A stretch of 64,000 nucleotides of DNA. Origin: Leuctra nigra. Its lineage: Eukaryota; Arthropoda; Insecta; Plecoptera; Leuctridae. A program made the translations under genes and the position numbers. Positions 45,201-54,208 of the stretch are shown one piece after another. The notes under the pieces were generated by a model. That model was not told the DNA's origin, made no database searches, and saw only the letters and a list, made by a program, of their open reading frames with translations. The stretch is taken from NCBI GenBank assembly GCA_934045905.1, contig OW203762.1:47331411-47395410 (forward strand). The letters run 5' to 3'. Position 1 is the first letter of the stretch, and every line of letters begins with the position of its first letter.

Positions 45201-47427
45201 ACAGCCAAACTTTATGAGAAGATTATCGAGAGAAGATTGGCAGAAAAGATAGAGAAGGAGTTAAGGGAGGAACAGTATGGGTTCAGAAGAGGTCGGTCAA
45301 CAACGGATTTGATATTTGCTATGAGGCAGATAATGGAGAGTAGATGGGAGAAGGATGAACCTATGAGAATGGCTTTCCTTGATTTGGTTAAGGCATACGA
45401 TAGAATGCCAAGAGCAGAGGTGTGGAGAGGATTGGAAAATAGGGGTGTAGATTTGGGGTTGGTAAAGAGAATAAAGAGTATGTATGAAATGAATACTAGC
45501 TGTGTGGAAACAGGAGTTGGAAGATCGGAATGGTTTGTTGTGAAAGAAGGGCTGAAACAGGGAAGTGTATTGTCACCTATGTTGTTTAACGTGGTTATGG
45601 ACGAGTTGTTACGGAAGGTAGAACCTGATGAGAAAGGGGATACAAGAACATTCATATATGCAGATGATGTTATGGTTTGGGGTGAAACAGAAGAAGAGTT
45701 GCAGGAAAAGGTCACCAGATGGGACATGGCTACTGAAAGGTATGGATTGGAGATTAGCAGAGAGAAGAGTGAAACTATGGTAATGGAGAGAAAACAGAAG
45801 ACTAAGTGCTGTATAAAATTGAAAGGAGATGTGCTTGAAGAGAGAGATGAGTTTAAGTACTTAGGAAGTGTACTGACAAGGGATGGAAAGGTGGACAAGG
45901 AGATTGAGAGGAGGGTGTGTATGGCTGAAGGGTTTTATCAGAGTGTGAGGAAACTGTTGTGGAACGAAGACATGCCACGTAGGTGTAAGGTACTACTGTA
46001 CAAGATGTACTTTGTACCGATCTTAACGTATGCAGCAGTAACCTGGCCAATGGGAGGGAAGGAAGAAGTGAAATTACAAGGGGCAGAGATGAAGTTTTTA
46101 AGAAGTTTAGCAGGATTGACAAAACTTGACAAGGTAAGAAGTACAAAGATAAGGAAAGATCTGGGAGTGGAGGCTCTAGGTTTCAAATTGGGAAAAGAGA
46201 GGTTGAGGTGGTATAGACGATGGAAAGGAATGGCACCGGAAAGAATTCCAAGGAGGGAGGCAGAGCGAGCAGCAATTGATGGGAAAAGAAAGAGAGGAAG
46301 ACCAAGAACAAAGTGGATGAATGGAGTGGTGGCGGCTGTGGAAGAGAGAGGGGAGTCGTGGATGAAGATCAGAGATGAAAAGTGGTGGGAAGACGTGGAC
46401 ATATGGAGAAGACTTGTAGAAAAAGTTGAGGAGGAAGGAGGAGAAGAAGTTGAAGATGGAGAAGAAGATGATGAAGATGAAGAGAATACAGAAGAAACGT
46501 CAGGCCCGGCCAGCCGGTTTCATTAATTAGGCCCTTGTATTTACCTCCTTAACCCACTGTAATTTGGAAAAAAAAAGGATTAAAGATTATTATTATTATT
46601 TAAAAATATTATGTACACTTGGCCAAACAAAACTTGAACGTTCAATAAATCTGATAGGCTGATAAATGTAAGATCGCACCATCAGAAGTCAGTCTAAGCG
46701 ATCTCATTGTCTTACTCTAGTAGGTGACCTCACATTTCAATGATAATAACAAGCTTTGATTGGTTATGGGACATGACCAGCTGTCATTCAAATTCGGTCA
46801 ACGTTCAAGTTTTGTTTGGCCGAGTGTACAAATAAATTTTCAATTTTCAATTTTTCAATTTTCAATGGCACTAATTTCATTGATTTCATGCGTATATTAT
46901 GCGTGTGGAAAAGTATTTCTTGTTGTTAATTTTCATGTTATAAAATACTGTATGTACATTTGTTGTGCCCTCTACATTTTGATTTGCCGCTACCACCCCC
47001 CCCCCCCCCCCACCCCCTTGGAAAAAATGTCTGAAATCATCACTGCTCGCGAGACCAACTGAAAAACAACATTCTTATGAGTGTTCTCGGTCTTCAACAA
47101 TATTGCTGTGGTAACAACCAATGAAAAGACACTCTGCTTCCACAAGGCATTGAAACACGATTGTGTCGTTGCGTTGTAGACTGACCCCGACAAGCCGGTC
47201 CTCGTGCCCGGTGACCCCGAACGCATCCACATGAAGAAGGTCGACGCCCAAGGCGGCGTCGTCTACCACGAGAACCAGCTGGCGGCGTCGGTAAGTTTCG
47301 GCGTCGTGTTGACGTGTCGTGTTGACGTGACGTGTTGACGTGACGTGTTGACGTGACGTGTTGATTCTTGTTGCAGTTGCAGCTCGCAACCAGGCTCGGC
47401 ATCGCGCCCATGAAGATGTCGTCGTGA
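33291..47427 (+). CDS. Ldh_2-family malate/L-lactate dehydrogenase (YjmC-like oxidoreductase), eight exons
   Basis: This NAD(P)-dependent enzyme oxidises 2-hydroxyacids such as malate or L-sulfolactate. Exons: 33291-33519, 39308-39558, 40195-40248, 41734-41832, 42666-42861, 43232-43389, 47180-47290, 47377-47427. All phases agree (1,0,0,0,1,0,0). Family landmarks in order: HAHALADLLLAADHKGHFSH, MYVNDVGKG, ASNHYGIASWYS with the catalytic His, GMSFTNTSPLMSPTRAKE, ALGTNPLTLAAPG, DMATTAVAVGK, GYKGYGLGMLVEI and PGDPE. From ATG 33291 the protein has 382 residues, and the extra N-terminus MMLVLRRLPRVTVRRTARRA looks like a mitochondrial presequence. From ATG 33360 it has 359, the usual length for the family. 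Which start is used may decide where it acts. The coding frame is intact although the introns carry many transposons. The true substrate cannot be told from sequence. Confidence 0.93.
34044..35614. mobile_element. hAT-like element carrying a nested hAT insertion
   Basis: The left end CAGGGCTCCCAGATGTCC and the right end, read in reverse complement as CAGGGCTCCCACTGAGGTCC, share a perfect 11-bp terminus. CTTGCA lies directly outside both ends (34038-34043 and 35615-35620); this is two bases short of the hAT norm. GTCCTATA-like words recur inside both ends. Without the nested 674 bp (element plus duplication) the element is about 900 bp, with no transposase frame. Confidence 0.7.
34122..34787. 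mobile_element. Nested non-autonomous hAT element, 666 bp, exact 8-bp TSD
   Basis: The left end is CAGGGCCGGATTTAGG and the right end in reverse complement is CAGGGCCGGTTTTACG, typical hAT termini. TTCCTATA is duplicated exactly (34114-34121 and 34788-34795). The inside has GGGCGCC repeats near the left and a run of 18 G at 34719-34736 followed by GGCGCC near the right. It was inserted into the element at 34044-35614, so it is the younger of the two. Confidence 0.9.
36560..36585 (+). other. G-quadruplex motif
   Basis: Six G-tracts of three or more bases separated by one or two bases (GGGTGGGTTGGGAGGGG, then TGGGAGGGG) meet the usual pattern for a stable intramolecular quadruplex with short loops. 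It lies in the transcribed strand sense of the dehydrogenase intron, so the pre-mRNA would carry it too. Confidence 0.6.
37354..37544. mobile_element. 191-bp MITE with perfect 26-bp inverted ends and TTA target duplication
   Basis: Both ends are GGCTGCAAACACACGGGGCG plus T6 in inverted orientation, with no mismatch over 26 bases. TTA flanks each side (37351-37353 and 37545-37547). A 3-bp TTA duplication and G-rich ends fit the PIF/Harbinger group. There is no coding capacity. The near-perfect ends suggest recent movement. Confidence 0.85.
38125..39261. mobile_element. hAT element, 1.1 kb, exact 8-bp TSD, next to an exon
   Basis: The left end TAGAGATGGCAC and the right end in reverse complement TAGGGAGGGCGCC are hAT-type termini. 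CCTATAGT is duplicated exactly (38117-38124 and 39262-39269). Subterminal AAATTTACCGGT motifs lie in inverted orientation near both ends, as expected for transposase-binding repeats. The AT-rich inside shows one short open frame (38423-38656), with no domain I recognise. Its right end is 46 bp before the exon at 39308. Confidence 0.75.
41940..41952. repeat. Run of 13 C after the fourth dehydrogenase exon
   Basis: The homopolymer starts about 108 bp into the intron, followed by CCTCACCACCTCCCCC, giving a C-rich block on the coding strand. Confidence 0.8.
42498..42660 (+). repeat. TGTGATG minisatellite running into a splice acceptor
   Basis: Variants of GTGATGTGTGATGTG repeat without break for about 160 bp and end in GCGATGTGCAG, the 3' splice site of the exon at 42666. 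The usual pyrimidine tract is absent; in its place the RNA would be a G/U-rich repeat. Confidence 0.85.
43137..43205. repeat. Hairpin and 22-bp tandem repeat before a dehydrogenase exon
   Basis: CCATGGAGGTAAAT and ATTTACCTCCATGG form a perfect 14-bp stem, and TATGACCATATAGTCTCCATGG-type units of 22 bp occur twice in tandem right after. The exon acceptor follows about 30 bp later. Confidence 0.7.
43646..43790 (+). repeat. TGATGTGTGATGACA simple repeat at the LINE 5' junction
   Basis: TGATGTGTGATGACAAT and TGTACATTGATG units alternate between the 5' flanking repeat and the first recognisable endonuclease codons. The LINE frame stays open through them by chance. Similar GATGTGTGATG units form the array at 42498-42660 in the same gene. 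Confidence 0.7.
43646..46596 (+). mobile_element. 5'-truncated non-LTR retrotransposon (endonuclease plus reverse transcriptase)
   Basis: One long intact frame (ATG at 43761, stop at 46524-46526) encodes the C-terminal two thirds of an apurinic-type endonuclease followed by a reverse transcriptase. Visible motifs: GDFNAMVG at about residue 68 and SDHRLLV at about 166 (endonuclease), GFRRGRSTTDLIF, AFLDLVKAYDR, KQGSVLSP and YADD (about 633), FKYLGSVL, then a C-terminal GRPRTKW and WWEDV tail and an acidic end. The N-terminal part of the endonuclease, with its ETK-type Glu motif, is missing. The 3' end is an ATT repeat. TATTTAAAAATATT lies on both sides (43632-43645 and 46597-46610), so the ends are well supported. 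Single-ORF architecture and tail suggest the RTE group or a relative. It lies in a dehydrogenase intron in sense orientation. Confidence 0.88.
46616..46826. mobile_element. 211-bp TA-flanked MITE beside the LINE
   Basis: The ends CACTTGGCCAAACAAAACTT and, in reverse complement, CACTCGGCCAAACAAAACTT continue to a total of about 27 bp with one mismatch. TA flanks each side (46614-46615 and 46827-46828), which suits the Tc1/mariner group. There is no coding frame. Only three bases separate the 3' flanking repeat of the LINE from the TA. Confidence 0.85.
46996..47011. repeat. Run of 16 C
   Basis: This homopolymer is followed by ACCCCC in the intron before the seventh dehydrogenase exon, about 170 bp upstream of its acceptor. 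Confidence 0.8.
47303..47363 (+). repeat. 13-bp tandem repeat filling a short intron
   Basis: GTGTTGACGTGAC repeats about four times with small changes and makes up most of the 86-bp last intron of the dehydrogenase gene, between GTAAGT and a normal TTCTTGTTGCAG acceptor. Confidence 0.85.
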
Positions 47428-47481
47428 ACACAACAATTTCATCACTTTATATACCTCATTCTGCCTATCTTTATAAGTGTC

Positions 47482-47487
47482 AATAAA
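47482..47487 (+). terminator. Poly(A) signal of the dehydrogenase gene
   Basis: AATAAA lies 55 bp after the TGA at 47425-47427, in TCAATAAAATAATT. It is the first canonical signal after the stop, and a second AATAAA follows at about 47502. Confidence 0.7.
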
Positions 47488-48259
47488 ATAATTCTTAAAT
47501 ATAAATAAACAATACATGCCATTGGCAATACGTGTTGATTTCATTCCCTATTCCCCAGCAGTCCTTGATTTCACTATTACTACTTGATATGTTGATGAAT
47601 CACACTCAACACTCACAAATGTTGACATTAAAATTCTCTAAAAGTTTGGTTTATTTTGCTACGATAGTAAATTATTATTTAATAGATAATTTAGTTCATT
47701 TAATCAGGGGATTTAATGATTCCTGTACACATTTTCACTCTCTTCTTTAAGAGATATATCTTTAAGAGAATTTTAAGAGAGTATAGCAACAATAAATGCT
47801 TCATAATTCTTACTAATTAACTAATTAAGTTAATCAAATGTATTAAGCAATCAATTCTTTAATTGGAGAAAATCTCGCCAATTCTCCTCAAATTCTCCTC
47901 CTATTTTGGTATTATGACTCGACTATCGTTGAAGACTGAATAATCTTGAAGTCACAAAGTGTAGGAAATAAACAGTTATTTGAAATCCATCTTTATAGCT
48001 CCTAAAATAAATTGAAACTGAAAGTTGCTGAATTAAATTATTTGAAAACAATATACTTATTTACAATACATTCATCGTCACAAGGCTAACATGGCGGGTG
48101 GCCTAGCTCTTAAAATAATATTATCACATTAAAATAATAATATGACAATATTATAGTATCGACATTCCACCACGGAGTAACTGTTGAAGATTAGATAACC
48201 TCTGGGCTCGAGACCTTGACATGTTATACCTTGGCCACGTGACCTACCCCTAACTCGAG

Positions 48260-48695
48260 CTACGTCACAACCTGCCCGGTTTGTGATTTACCTTGCTCGC
48301 ATTGCCGACATTCGTCTGGCAAAGTCAGGGCAGAGCAGATCAGCGCCAAACACAGTGAGTACTACGTCTTCTCTATTTCATTGACCCAATCGTTAATTAA
48401 GTAATTAGCTATTTTTTAGATAGCTTTATTATATTTCTGATAAGAAGGTACAAACTGCAAACTATAACTGTTGCACTCTAGAGACAAATTAGTGCCGGAT
48501 TCGTCCAGAGAATGGAACATTTTTAATCATCATTCGATCCGAGCCATGGAGATACGTAGAAGAGAATTCCTTCTTCAGTTGATTGTGAATCTTAAGATCT
48601 TTGGCGAAGGACACAGAACAGTAGTTGCTCAAATGTGCTTGCGTGTTTCCGCTAGGCTGACACATTTTGTCGATTTGGTTCCCATCGCTGAAGCC
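48260..48695 (+). promoter_or_regulatory. Possible 5' non-coding exon and intron of the next gene
   Basis: A GC-richer segment ends in CAAACACA followed by GTGAGT at 48355, a strong donor. GTTTCCGCTAG at 48645-48655 is a fair acceptor, after which 40 bp lead to the ATG at 48696. This would give an untranslated first exon and a 301-bp intron. The alternative is that transcription simply starts within the open frame that extends upstream of 48696. Confidence 0.35.
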
Positions 48696-51600
48696 ATGTC
48701 TGATAACGAGGAGAGTCCAGTGGTCAGCCCGCAGAAGTCGGTGAGTAATCCGCTCTTGTTGACATCCCCTGTTCGTGAGTTCCTTGTCCCATGGAGGGCG
48801 CTTTTAATTACTCCACTGCATGCCAACAATAACATAAAAAATAGTTCCACATATTTGCAACAATACTTGGAAGCAGCTGAATATGACTTCAAACCACGAA
48901 TACCAATTGACACAGAATTATTCTCCCTTTCGAAACACTAACTAAATTATAATTATAACCAACGTTGTGTTTACGGAGCATGTTGGCTCGGGCGGCAATG
49001 CTTCTGTAGGCCCGGGTTCGATTCCCACAGTTTCGCCAGTCGAGAGGCAAATGATGCGAAGGTTCCTACTAATACGGACAAAACACCCTTCCCGTGCCTT
49101 TCTTCACCATCATATCCAATCATCTTCATAATCATTCCATATAGCATAGCCAATAACATAGATGCAGAACAGTACAACGTTAAACGCAATTACATAAGAA
49201 GTGTCAATGTTATTTGATGGTAAACATCCGATCGTTTGCTTGTGTGCATGAGTGGCTAGATCCGTGAGAACACGGGTTCGTGATTGGTTGACATTGCTCC
49301 AGGTCGTGGAGGGCGCCTACAACTCGGCCTGTGATTGGTTGACGGACGTCGGACACAGTCTCGCCGGCAAGACGCTGGGGCAGTTCCTGTTCCGCAAGAC
49401 AGACGGAATCCTCTGGACACTCGAGAAGGCGGTGCAGTGGTCCGTGCGGGAAGACGAGCAGGACCCTCATGCAACTTCCGGTAATTCAATATGCATAATC
49501 AGCGATCGTAGAGACGCGTCGAAATAATGTGATCTATTTCCACGCAAACTTTGAACGTGTTTATCTCGATGCATCTCTCAATTGCTGCTGAAGATTTGTT
49601 GTCCAATCAATCAATCAATAGCTTGATAATGATTGATGCGATGTTTGTTCAGGCTCCGAATCACCCAGCACTCCTGTCAACGGCATGAGCACGTTCTCCA
49701 TCTCCGAGACCCCAGTTCGACCCCTGCCTTGGGTCTTCTTCATCCCTCTGTTGCTCGTCATTCGCTTGGTCAGAGCCGGACTTGGACTCGTGACCTTGGT
49801 CACCAAGGGAGAACCAATCACACCTAAACACATGGTGAGTGTTGTTACGACAAAAGTGTTCCCATGAATCGGGTTCAAATCGCAAATCGCACGCGGGACG
49901 AGAATTATGTCTCCATAAATCGCGACAAGTTGCGATTTGACGTCCGTGTTGCCATCTACAACCATTATCATTAAACAGCAAATAATAAAGTAGGCATACC
50001 AACTCATTGCTCACTGGTCGGCTACAAATAAGATCGATGTAACAGTGAATGCAAAACTATTTGCACACACTGAGTCGCATTTACAATCGCGCGATTTAGT
50101 TGAGCTAACTTTTGGCGATTGTGGCACGACTCGGACTCTGCTCCATTTTCGTTGTTTTCCAATATATTAAAATCGCGATACCGAAGCATTTGCGATTCCC
50201 GGGAACCTTGTTTCTTCCCCCGCCCATGAATCTTCGCCTCCTGTCTGCCTGCGAGTAGCAACATGGAGTTAACAGCGAGGAAGAGCATTCCCATGTCACA
50301 ACACGTGCTTTGTGTCTCACATAAATATCGCGGGTGTCAACTTGCAGGTGCGCTACTTCCAGAGTGTGCGACGCCGCCTCAGAGTTATTAAATACCGCGG
50401 TATCCGAGCAGCGCGACGCCCGGCGACGCCGCCGACGACGTCCACGTCCACGCAGACGCAGACCAACGGCGAGCCGAGGACTGCAGTCGACTTGTTCAAG
50501 GTTCGGACATCTTCTCTAATTTGTTAAGACTGTGCGCATGCATACTGGTCTGTCATTGCCCTGCCTCGAGTGCTGGTTCGAGATTACATCATTGCCCTGC
50601 CTCGAGTGCTGGTTCGAGATTTCATACATTCGCGATTTCCCCAATTGAAAGTAATAGTGAGATAGTTCGACGATTTCAAATATTAACAGGTCTAGTCTAA
50701 CATTCTCATTTTCTATCCAAAGCAAGCAGTCCTACCCTTGATGTACAGCAGAAACATTGTTTCATAATGTAACTGTGCATAAAGGACGTCATGCGTTAGG
50801 GGGGGGGGGGGGGGGGGTACCAATATATGACAATAATGTGACAGGTGTGTGGGGGGGGGGGGGGGGGATAGAGCCATTGGGACGTCACGTTTTTGGCATT
50901 TTAAAACATTTAAATTAAGTTGATATGTCGCGGACATGATATTTCGCTTTTTTCAGTAAAATAATTTATTTTTATGGGGGGAGGTAGAGATAGTTTTGTA
51001 ACTTCCTTTAGAGAGGAGTGTTTCGAAAAGTGTGACACAGTGTAAGGGGGGAGGGGGCGTCGAAAACATTTACAGCGTGAAGTCCTTTATGCACAACCCC
51101 ATTGATGTTCATGATTATGAAAATGTGCAATGATTTGAAGTGTTGTTTGCAGGAGAAGAAGCGCAAGTTTGAAGAGATCGCCCACTCATCTGCCGACGAA
51201 ACAACAGAAGATAAACTAGTGCGGTTCGTACAAGAGGAAGAAAACGATGAACACGATCCAGACTTTGAGGTTTGTTGCACTTGGAAAATGCAAATATCGC
51301 TGCTCTTTGATGCACGACCCAGTTTCACAGATCAGAGCGAATATCGGTCGGTGAAGTTCTTCAGAGGGGTTAAATATTTCACTACTCCAATGAATGCCAT
51401 GTCTGTGCTTTCCAGCGACCTCCAATGTTACGTGTTTTCCTGCTTGAAACCACAACACAAGCTGAAACCACAGGAACAGCGTTTCAAAACAAACGACGAG
51501 AAACCGTTTAAAACCTCTAGTTAGCTCGGTTTCCACCTGTTTTCACTCCCTCGCAAACGGTTCCAGCTTTGATCATTGTTTACAACAATCGCCACAGCTT

Positions 51601-52479
51601 TCTAGACTATTGAACTGACTAATTGACTGTTCCGTTTCCGAAAGTATGATTGTAATAATGCATTAACGAATTTGGGCATTATCTGGCAGTCAGTTTTTTA
51701 AATTTAACAAGCAGTTTGATTTTCAGTAGTTATAGGTAATTCGAAAATTTGAATATTAGAATATATTCTATCTATATATCTATATACTTACCTATTTGAA
51801 AATTACAACTGTACTCTACTCCAGAAATTAATCAAAACTACGACACCAGTACTAAACGTCAAACAAATAAAACCTACGCACAATATTTCAGGTTAGCACC
51901 TCACGACGAGCGAGGGTAGAAGGACCCTCAAAATATTGTGCCTAAGTTTTATTTGTTTGACGTTTAGTACGGGTGTTGTTCCTAGAGAGTAGTTTTTATT
52001 AAATCATTATACCAGTACAGTATCATCGTTTATTTAAAGTTACTCCAGAACTTGAAATATTATTTAATCATTTCCAGCCCGACTCCAGCCTGGACAGCGA
52101 CGACACCGCCTCCAGCAGCGACGCCGACGAGCACGACGCGGAGGCGGCTGTCGACGTGGACAGCGAGGAGTCGACGTCGATGACGGAGGCGTCTAAGACG
52201 ATTACAGCGGCGCCGTCGCTCGTGGTTGACGTCCAGCTCCCGAAGGTGCCGGACTTCGTGGTCAGTCCCGTCAGGAGTGAAATGGAGATCTTCCTGTCAG
52301 CAGAGGTCGGCTCCAGCAATTACGCGTCTCTCCAGACGTCGACGTCGTCGAAAGACTCGCTCTCGGTTATTGAACGCAGTGGCGGAAGTCAGGACTCCGC
52401 TCTTCGAAAATTATCGAACATCTTCAGTAATATGAAAGAGAAGAAATCTCCGACTGCTTCGATTGACGAAGCCGAATAA
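48696..52479 (+). CDS. Unrecognised 358-residue protein with one hydrophobic segment and an acidic Ser-rich tail, six exons
   Basis: Exons: 48696-48740, 49303-49480, 49653-49834, 50348-50500, 51153-51269, 52078-52479. Phases 0,1,0,0,0 agree and all junctions are GT-AG. I do not recognise the family. Residues 16-74 are ordered, with YNSACDWLTDVGHSLAGKTL and ILWTLEKAVQWSV. Residues 99-124 (PLPWVFFIPLLLVIRLVRAG and on) form a hydrophobic stretch that could cross or dip into a membrane. A strongly basic segment follows (RYFQSVRRRLRVIKYRGIRA). Residues 150-358 are low-complexity, with EEENDEHDPDFE and DSDDTASSSDADEHD, so probably disordered and perhaps phosphorylated. The start was chosen at MSDNEESP because its donor fits exon 2 in phase; the frame is open further upstream, so a longer N-terminus is not excluded. 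AATAAA at 52485 is close to the stop. The intact frame over six exons makes it a real gene. Confidence 0.85.
48975..49190 (+). mobile_element. tRNA-derived SINE, near complete
   Basis: TGTTGGCTCGGGCGGC (48981-48996) serves as A box and GGGTTCGATTCCC (49014-49026) as B box. The body ends with GCAGAACAGTACAACGTTAA at 49164-49183, the tail module shared with 7863-7903. It sits in the first coding intron of the unrecognised gene, about 110 bp before exon 2. Confidence 0.65.
50554..50625. repeat. Tandem duplication, 36-bp period
   Basis: CATTGCCCTGCCTCGAGTGC and the 13 bases after it occur twice in a row, at 50554 and 50590, with one or two changes. It lies in an intron just after the exon ending at 50500. 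Confidence 0.85.
50799..50867. repeat. Two long G runs 33 bp apart
   Basis: Runs of 19 G (50799-50817) and 17 G (50851-50867) lie on the coding strand of the intron before exon 5 of the unrecognised gene. A third G-rich stretch, GGGGGGAGG, follows at about 50976. Together they can form G-quadruplex structures. Confidence 0.8.
51843..51976. mobile_element. Foldback of 134 bp with about 46-bp arms
   Basis: GTACTAAACGTCAAACAAAT continues with AAAACCTACGCACAATATTT on the left and returns on the right in reverse complement with four or five changes. A 41-bp GC-richer loop (CAGGTTAGCACC..AAGGACCCTCA) separates the arms. No target duplication is clear. It lies in the intron before the last exon of the unrecognised gene. 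Confidence 0.75.
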
Positions 52480-52484
52480 ATCTC

Positions 52485-52490
52485 AATAAA
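52485..52490 (+). terminator. Poly(A) signal of the unrecognised gene
   Basis: AATAAA occurs five bases after the stop at 52477-52479. Such a short distance is unusual but occurs in compact 3' ends; further AT-rich signals lie downstream. Confidence 0.45.
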
Positions 52491-52704
52491 CTTAGTCGTA
52501 ATATTATTTGCTACGTATTAATTCATATGCATTGTCGCATTTAGAATATTGTGTATGTGCCTAACTCTTTTTATTACCCTAAAATGTCTCATTAGATTTA
52601 ATAATACACATTTTAATCTGTTCGTAACGCTAATTAATGATCACATGTAATTTTCGTAATGCTTCTACTTTTCAAATATCATAAAATAAAACTGGTTTCT
52701 AATA

Positions 52705-52804
52705 CTACGCGTTGAATTTCCCCTTTGTGTAGATATCCCGCATGACAAAGGTGTACGAATAGTTGCCGCTAGGATTCCACAAGGCTGAGCTCGCAACCAC
52801 TGAC
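52705..52804 (-). CDS. Candidate last exon of an unidentified minus-strand gene
   Basis: After GAACTACCAG on the minus strand, a phase-2 frame reads SVVASSALWNPSGNYSYTFV and then MRDIYTKGKFNA before a stop. The composition is protein-like, unlike shadow frames nearby. I do not recognise it, and no upstream exon could be joined with confidence. It lies between two plus-strand genes, so an antisense gene or a decayed exon are both possible. Confidence 0.3.
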
Positions 52805-53560
52805 CTGGTAGTTCACGAGTGCTGCGATAGATGTAGCGGCGATCGCGACAACAACTTGTTAATGTTGTTCGTGACGTCATGACAGTTACATTATCAAAAT
52901 GGAAGAAGTTGGCATGTTGAAAGTGTAAAGTAAACTCTGTTATTTTTTTTAAGTGTCTTAAGCATTCCATAATAAGATCTCAGTGATATAGTTTTATAGG
53001 GGAGAGTTTCTCAAGTTTTCGGTAAGTTGAGCCCTTGATTTTTGCTCTCCTTGTTCCTATAGGTAGTTGTGTTTCTGTCAAGGTGTCTTGGCCCACCTTA
53101 CGTGGGCACAAGAGGTAACTGCATGGGGCCCTACGTGGAGACTTGAATGTCTTGGCACTTTGTTAGTTATTTTTTTTTCTCAGAAAAAGTATAATATCCT
53201 ATAGCTTCTAGTTTCCCAAACGTAACGCATTTTCTTGCACTTTTTTACTGCATTGCCAAGGTGCGGGCGGAAGAACTCCGCCACCCCCACCTCGGCACTG
53301 CACGTTCACCTCTGGTGACCCCACACCTGCCAAATTGTTACGCCGTTACTTTATACCTTGACTCGACTCGAGGAATAATTTTAAAACCTCTATAAACTCC
53401 GCGTGATATCATTTTAACATCTCATTGTTTATTTTCGGTTGTAGGAAATGCGGTATTTTATAGTTTCATCTCCCATAACCTGTTGCTATCAGCTTCCTTG
53501 CAAACCCACAGCATGTGCCACGAAGTTTTTATTTGTGTTGTATTATTTGATTTAGATTTG

Positions 53561-53770
53561 CTATTGGGATGTTAGCGCACGCTTGATCACGATGTCACAC
53601 GCAGAGAGAGGGAGGTTGTCGGCTCCGTTCTCGTCAGGTATGTAAATGTTGATGCATGTGTTTGGCTTGACATTGAAGTTGACAGCTGTGAGGACAGCGG
53701 AGAAGCGAGAGAGAAGGTCGCGAACCTTTCTCCCATGGCTATGATCGATCTTCTCAGGTCGCGCCTCGCA
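53561..53770 (-). CDS. Low-confidence minus-strand open frame
   Basis: The frame includes KPNTCINIYIPDENGADNLP and SACDIVIK, which look protein-like, and a TATAAATA lies just upstream on the same strand (about 53800). It overlaps the possible first exon of the RhoGEF-like gene on the other strand. No splice partner to the candidate at 52705-52804 matches in phase, so I cannot say whether it is translated. Confidence 0.2.
   Translation of the reverse strand, partial: CEARPEKIDHSHGRKVRDLLSRFSAVLTAVNFNVKPNTCINIYIPDENGADNLPLSACDIVIKRALTSQ
53592..53637 (+). CDS. Candidate alternative first exon (a) of the RhoGEF-like gene
   Basis: ATG opens MSHAERGRLSAPFSS and the exon ends at CTCGTCAG followed by GTATGTAA, a strong donor, in phase 1. 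The first firm exon at 56911 needs a phase-1 partner (G+AC makes Asp), so the join works. It is supported only by phase and splice consensus. Confidence 0.3.
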
Positions 53771-54070
53771 CAATGCTCAGAACAACGCACGTTTATTTAT
53801 AGCTGTCGTCGAAATATCTAGTTGAGAAAAATTATTGAGAAATGGTGTGTAAAACTGTCTGTCGACGGTCGTGAAGTAGCTGTGGATCTTCGCCAACCTG
53901 TTGCCGAACGTCCATTCACAGCCCTCTTGATCTCAGCTCAGCGATTCAAACATTAGGAGGATTCAAACAATGGTCATTGAGAACAATGCGTACTTCTCAT
54001 TGTTGAATTGTTTTATTCTATTACTTCCATTTATGACTGTTCTTTCTAAGTCGGTCACCGCTAGAATACT

Positions 54071-54208
54071 GTGGCTCTGGTTTTTAATATATTTCACATG
54101 TAGTTTGATTTTCCAGCTATCTCTTGACGTGTGTAAACAATAGGAAATACACGTCATAGATATCTGGAAATCCAGACGTATGCAATCATTTTTAGAAACC
54201 AGAGCCAC
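54071..54208. mobile_element. MITE-like foldback, 138 bp
   Basis: GTGGCTCTGGTTT at the left and AAACCAGAGCCAC at the right are inverted copies. Inner pieces TTTCCAGCTATCTCTTGACG and its mirror ACGTCATAGATATCTGGAAA extend the pairing. The segment at about 25945-26085 shares GTTTGATTTTCC.GATATCT.TTGACGTGT and may be a relative. Confidence 0.6.

Noticed and set aside
44297..46402. Long minus-strand frames opposite the LINE
   Set aside because: They are antisense shadows of the reverse-transcriptase frame, which carries all the known motifs in order.
48741..48941. Continuation of the frame past MSDNEESPVVSPQKS
   Set aside because: A GTGAGT donor at 48741 joins in phase to a conserved-looking exon. 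The continuation reads like intron sequence.
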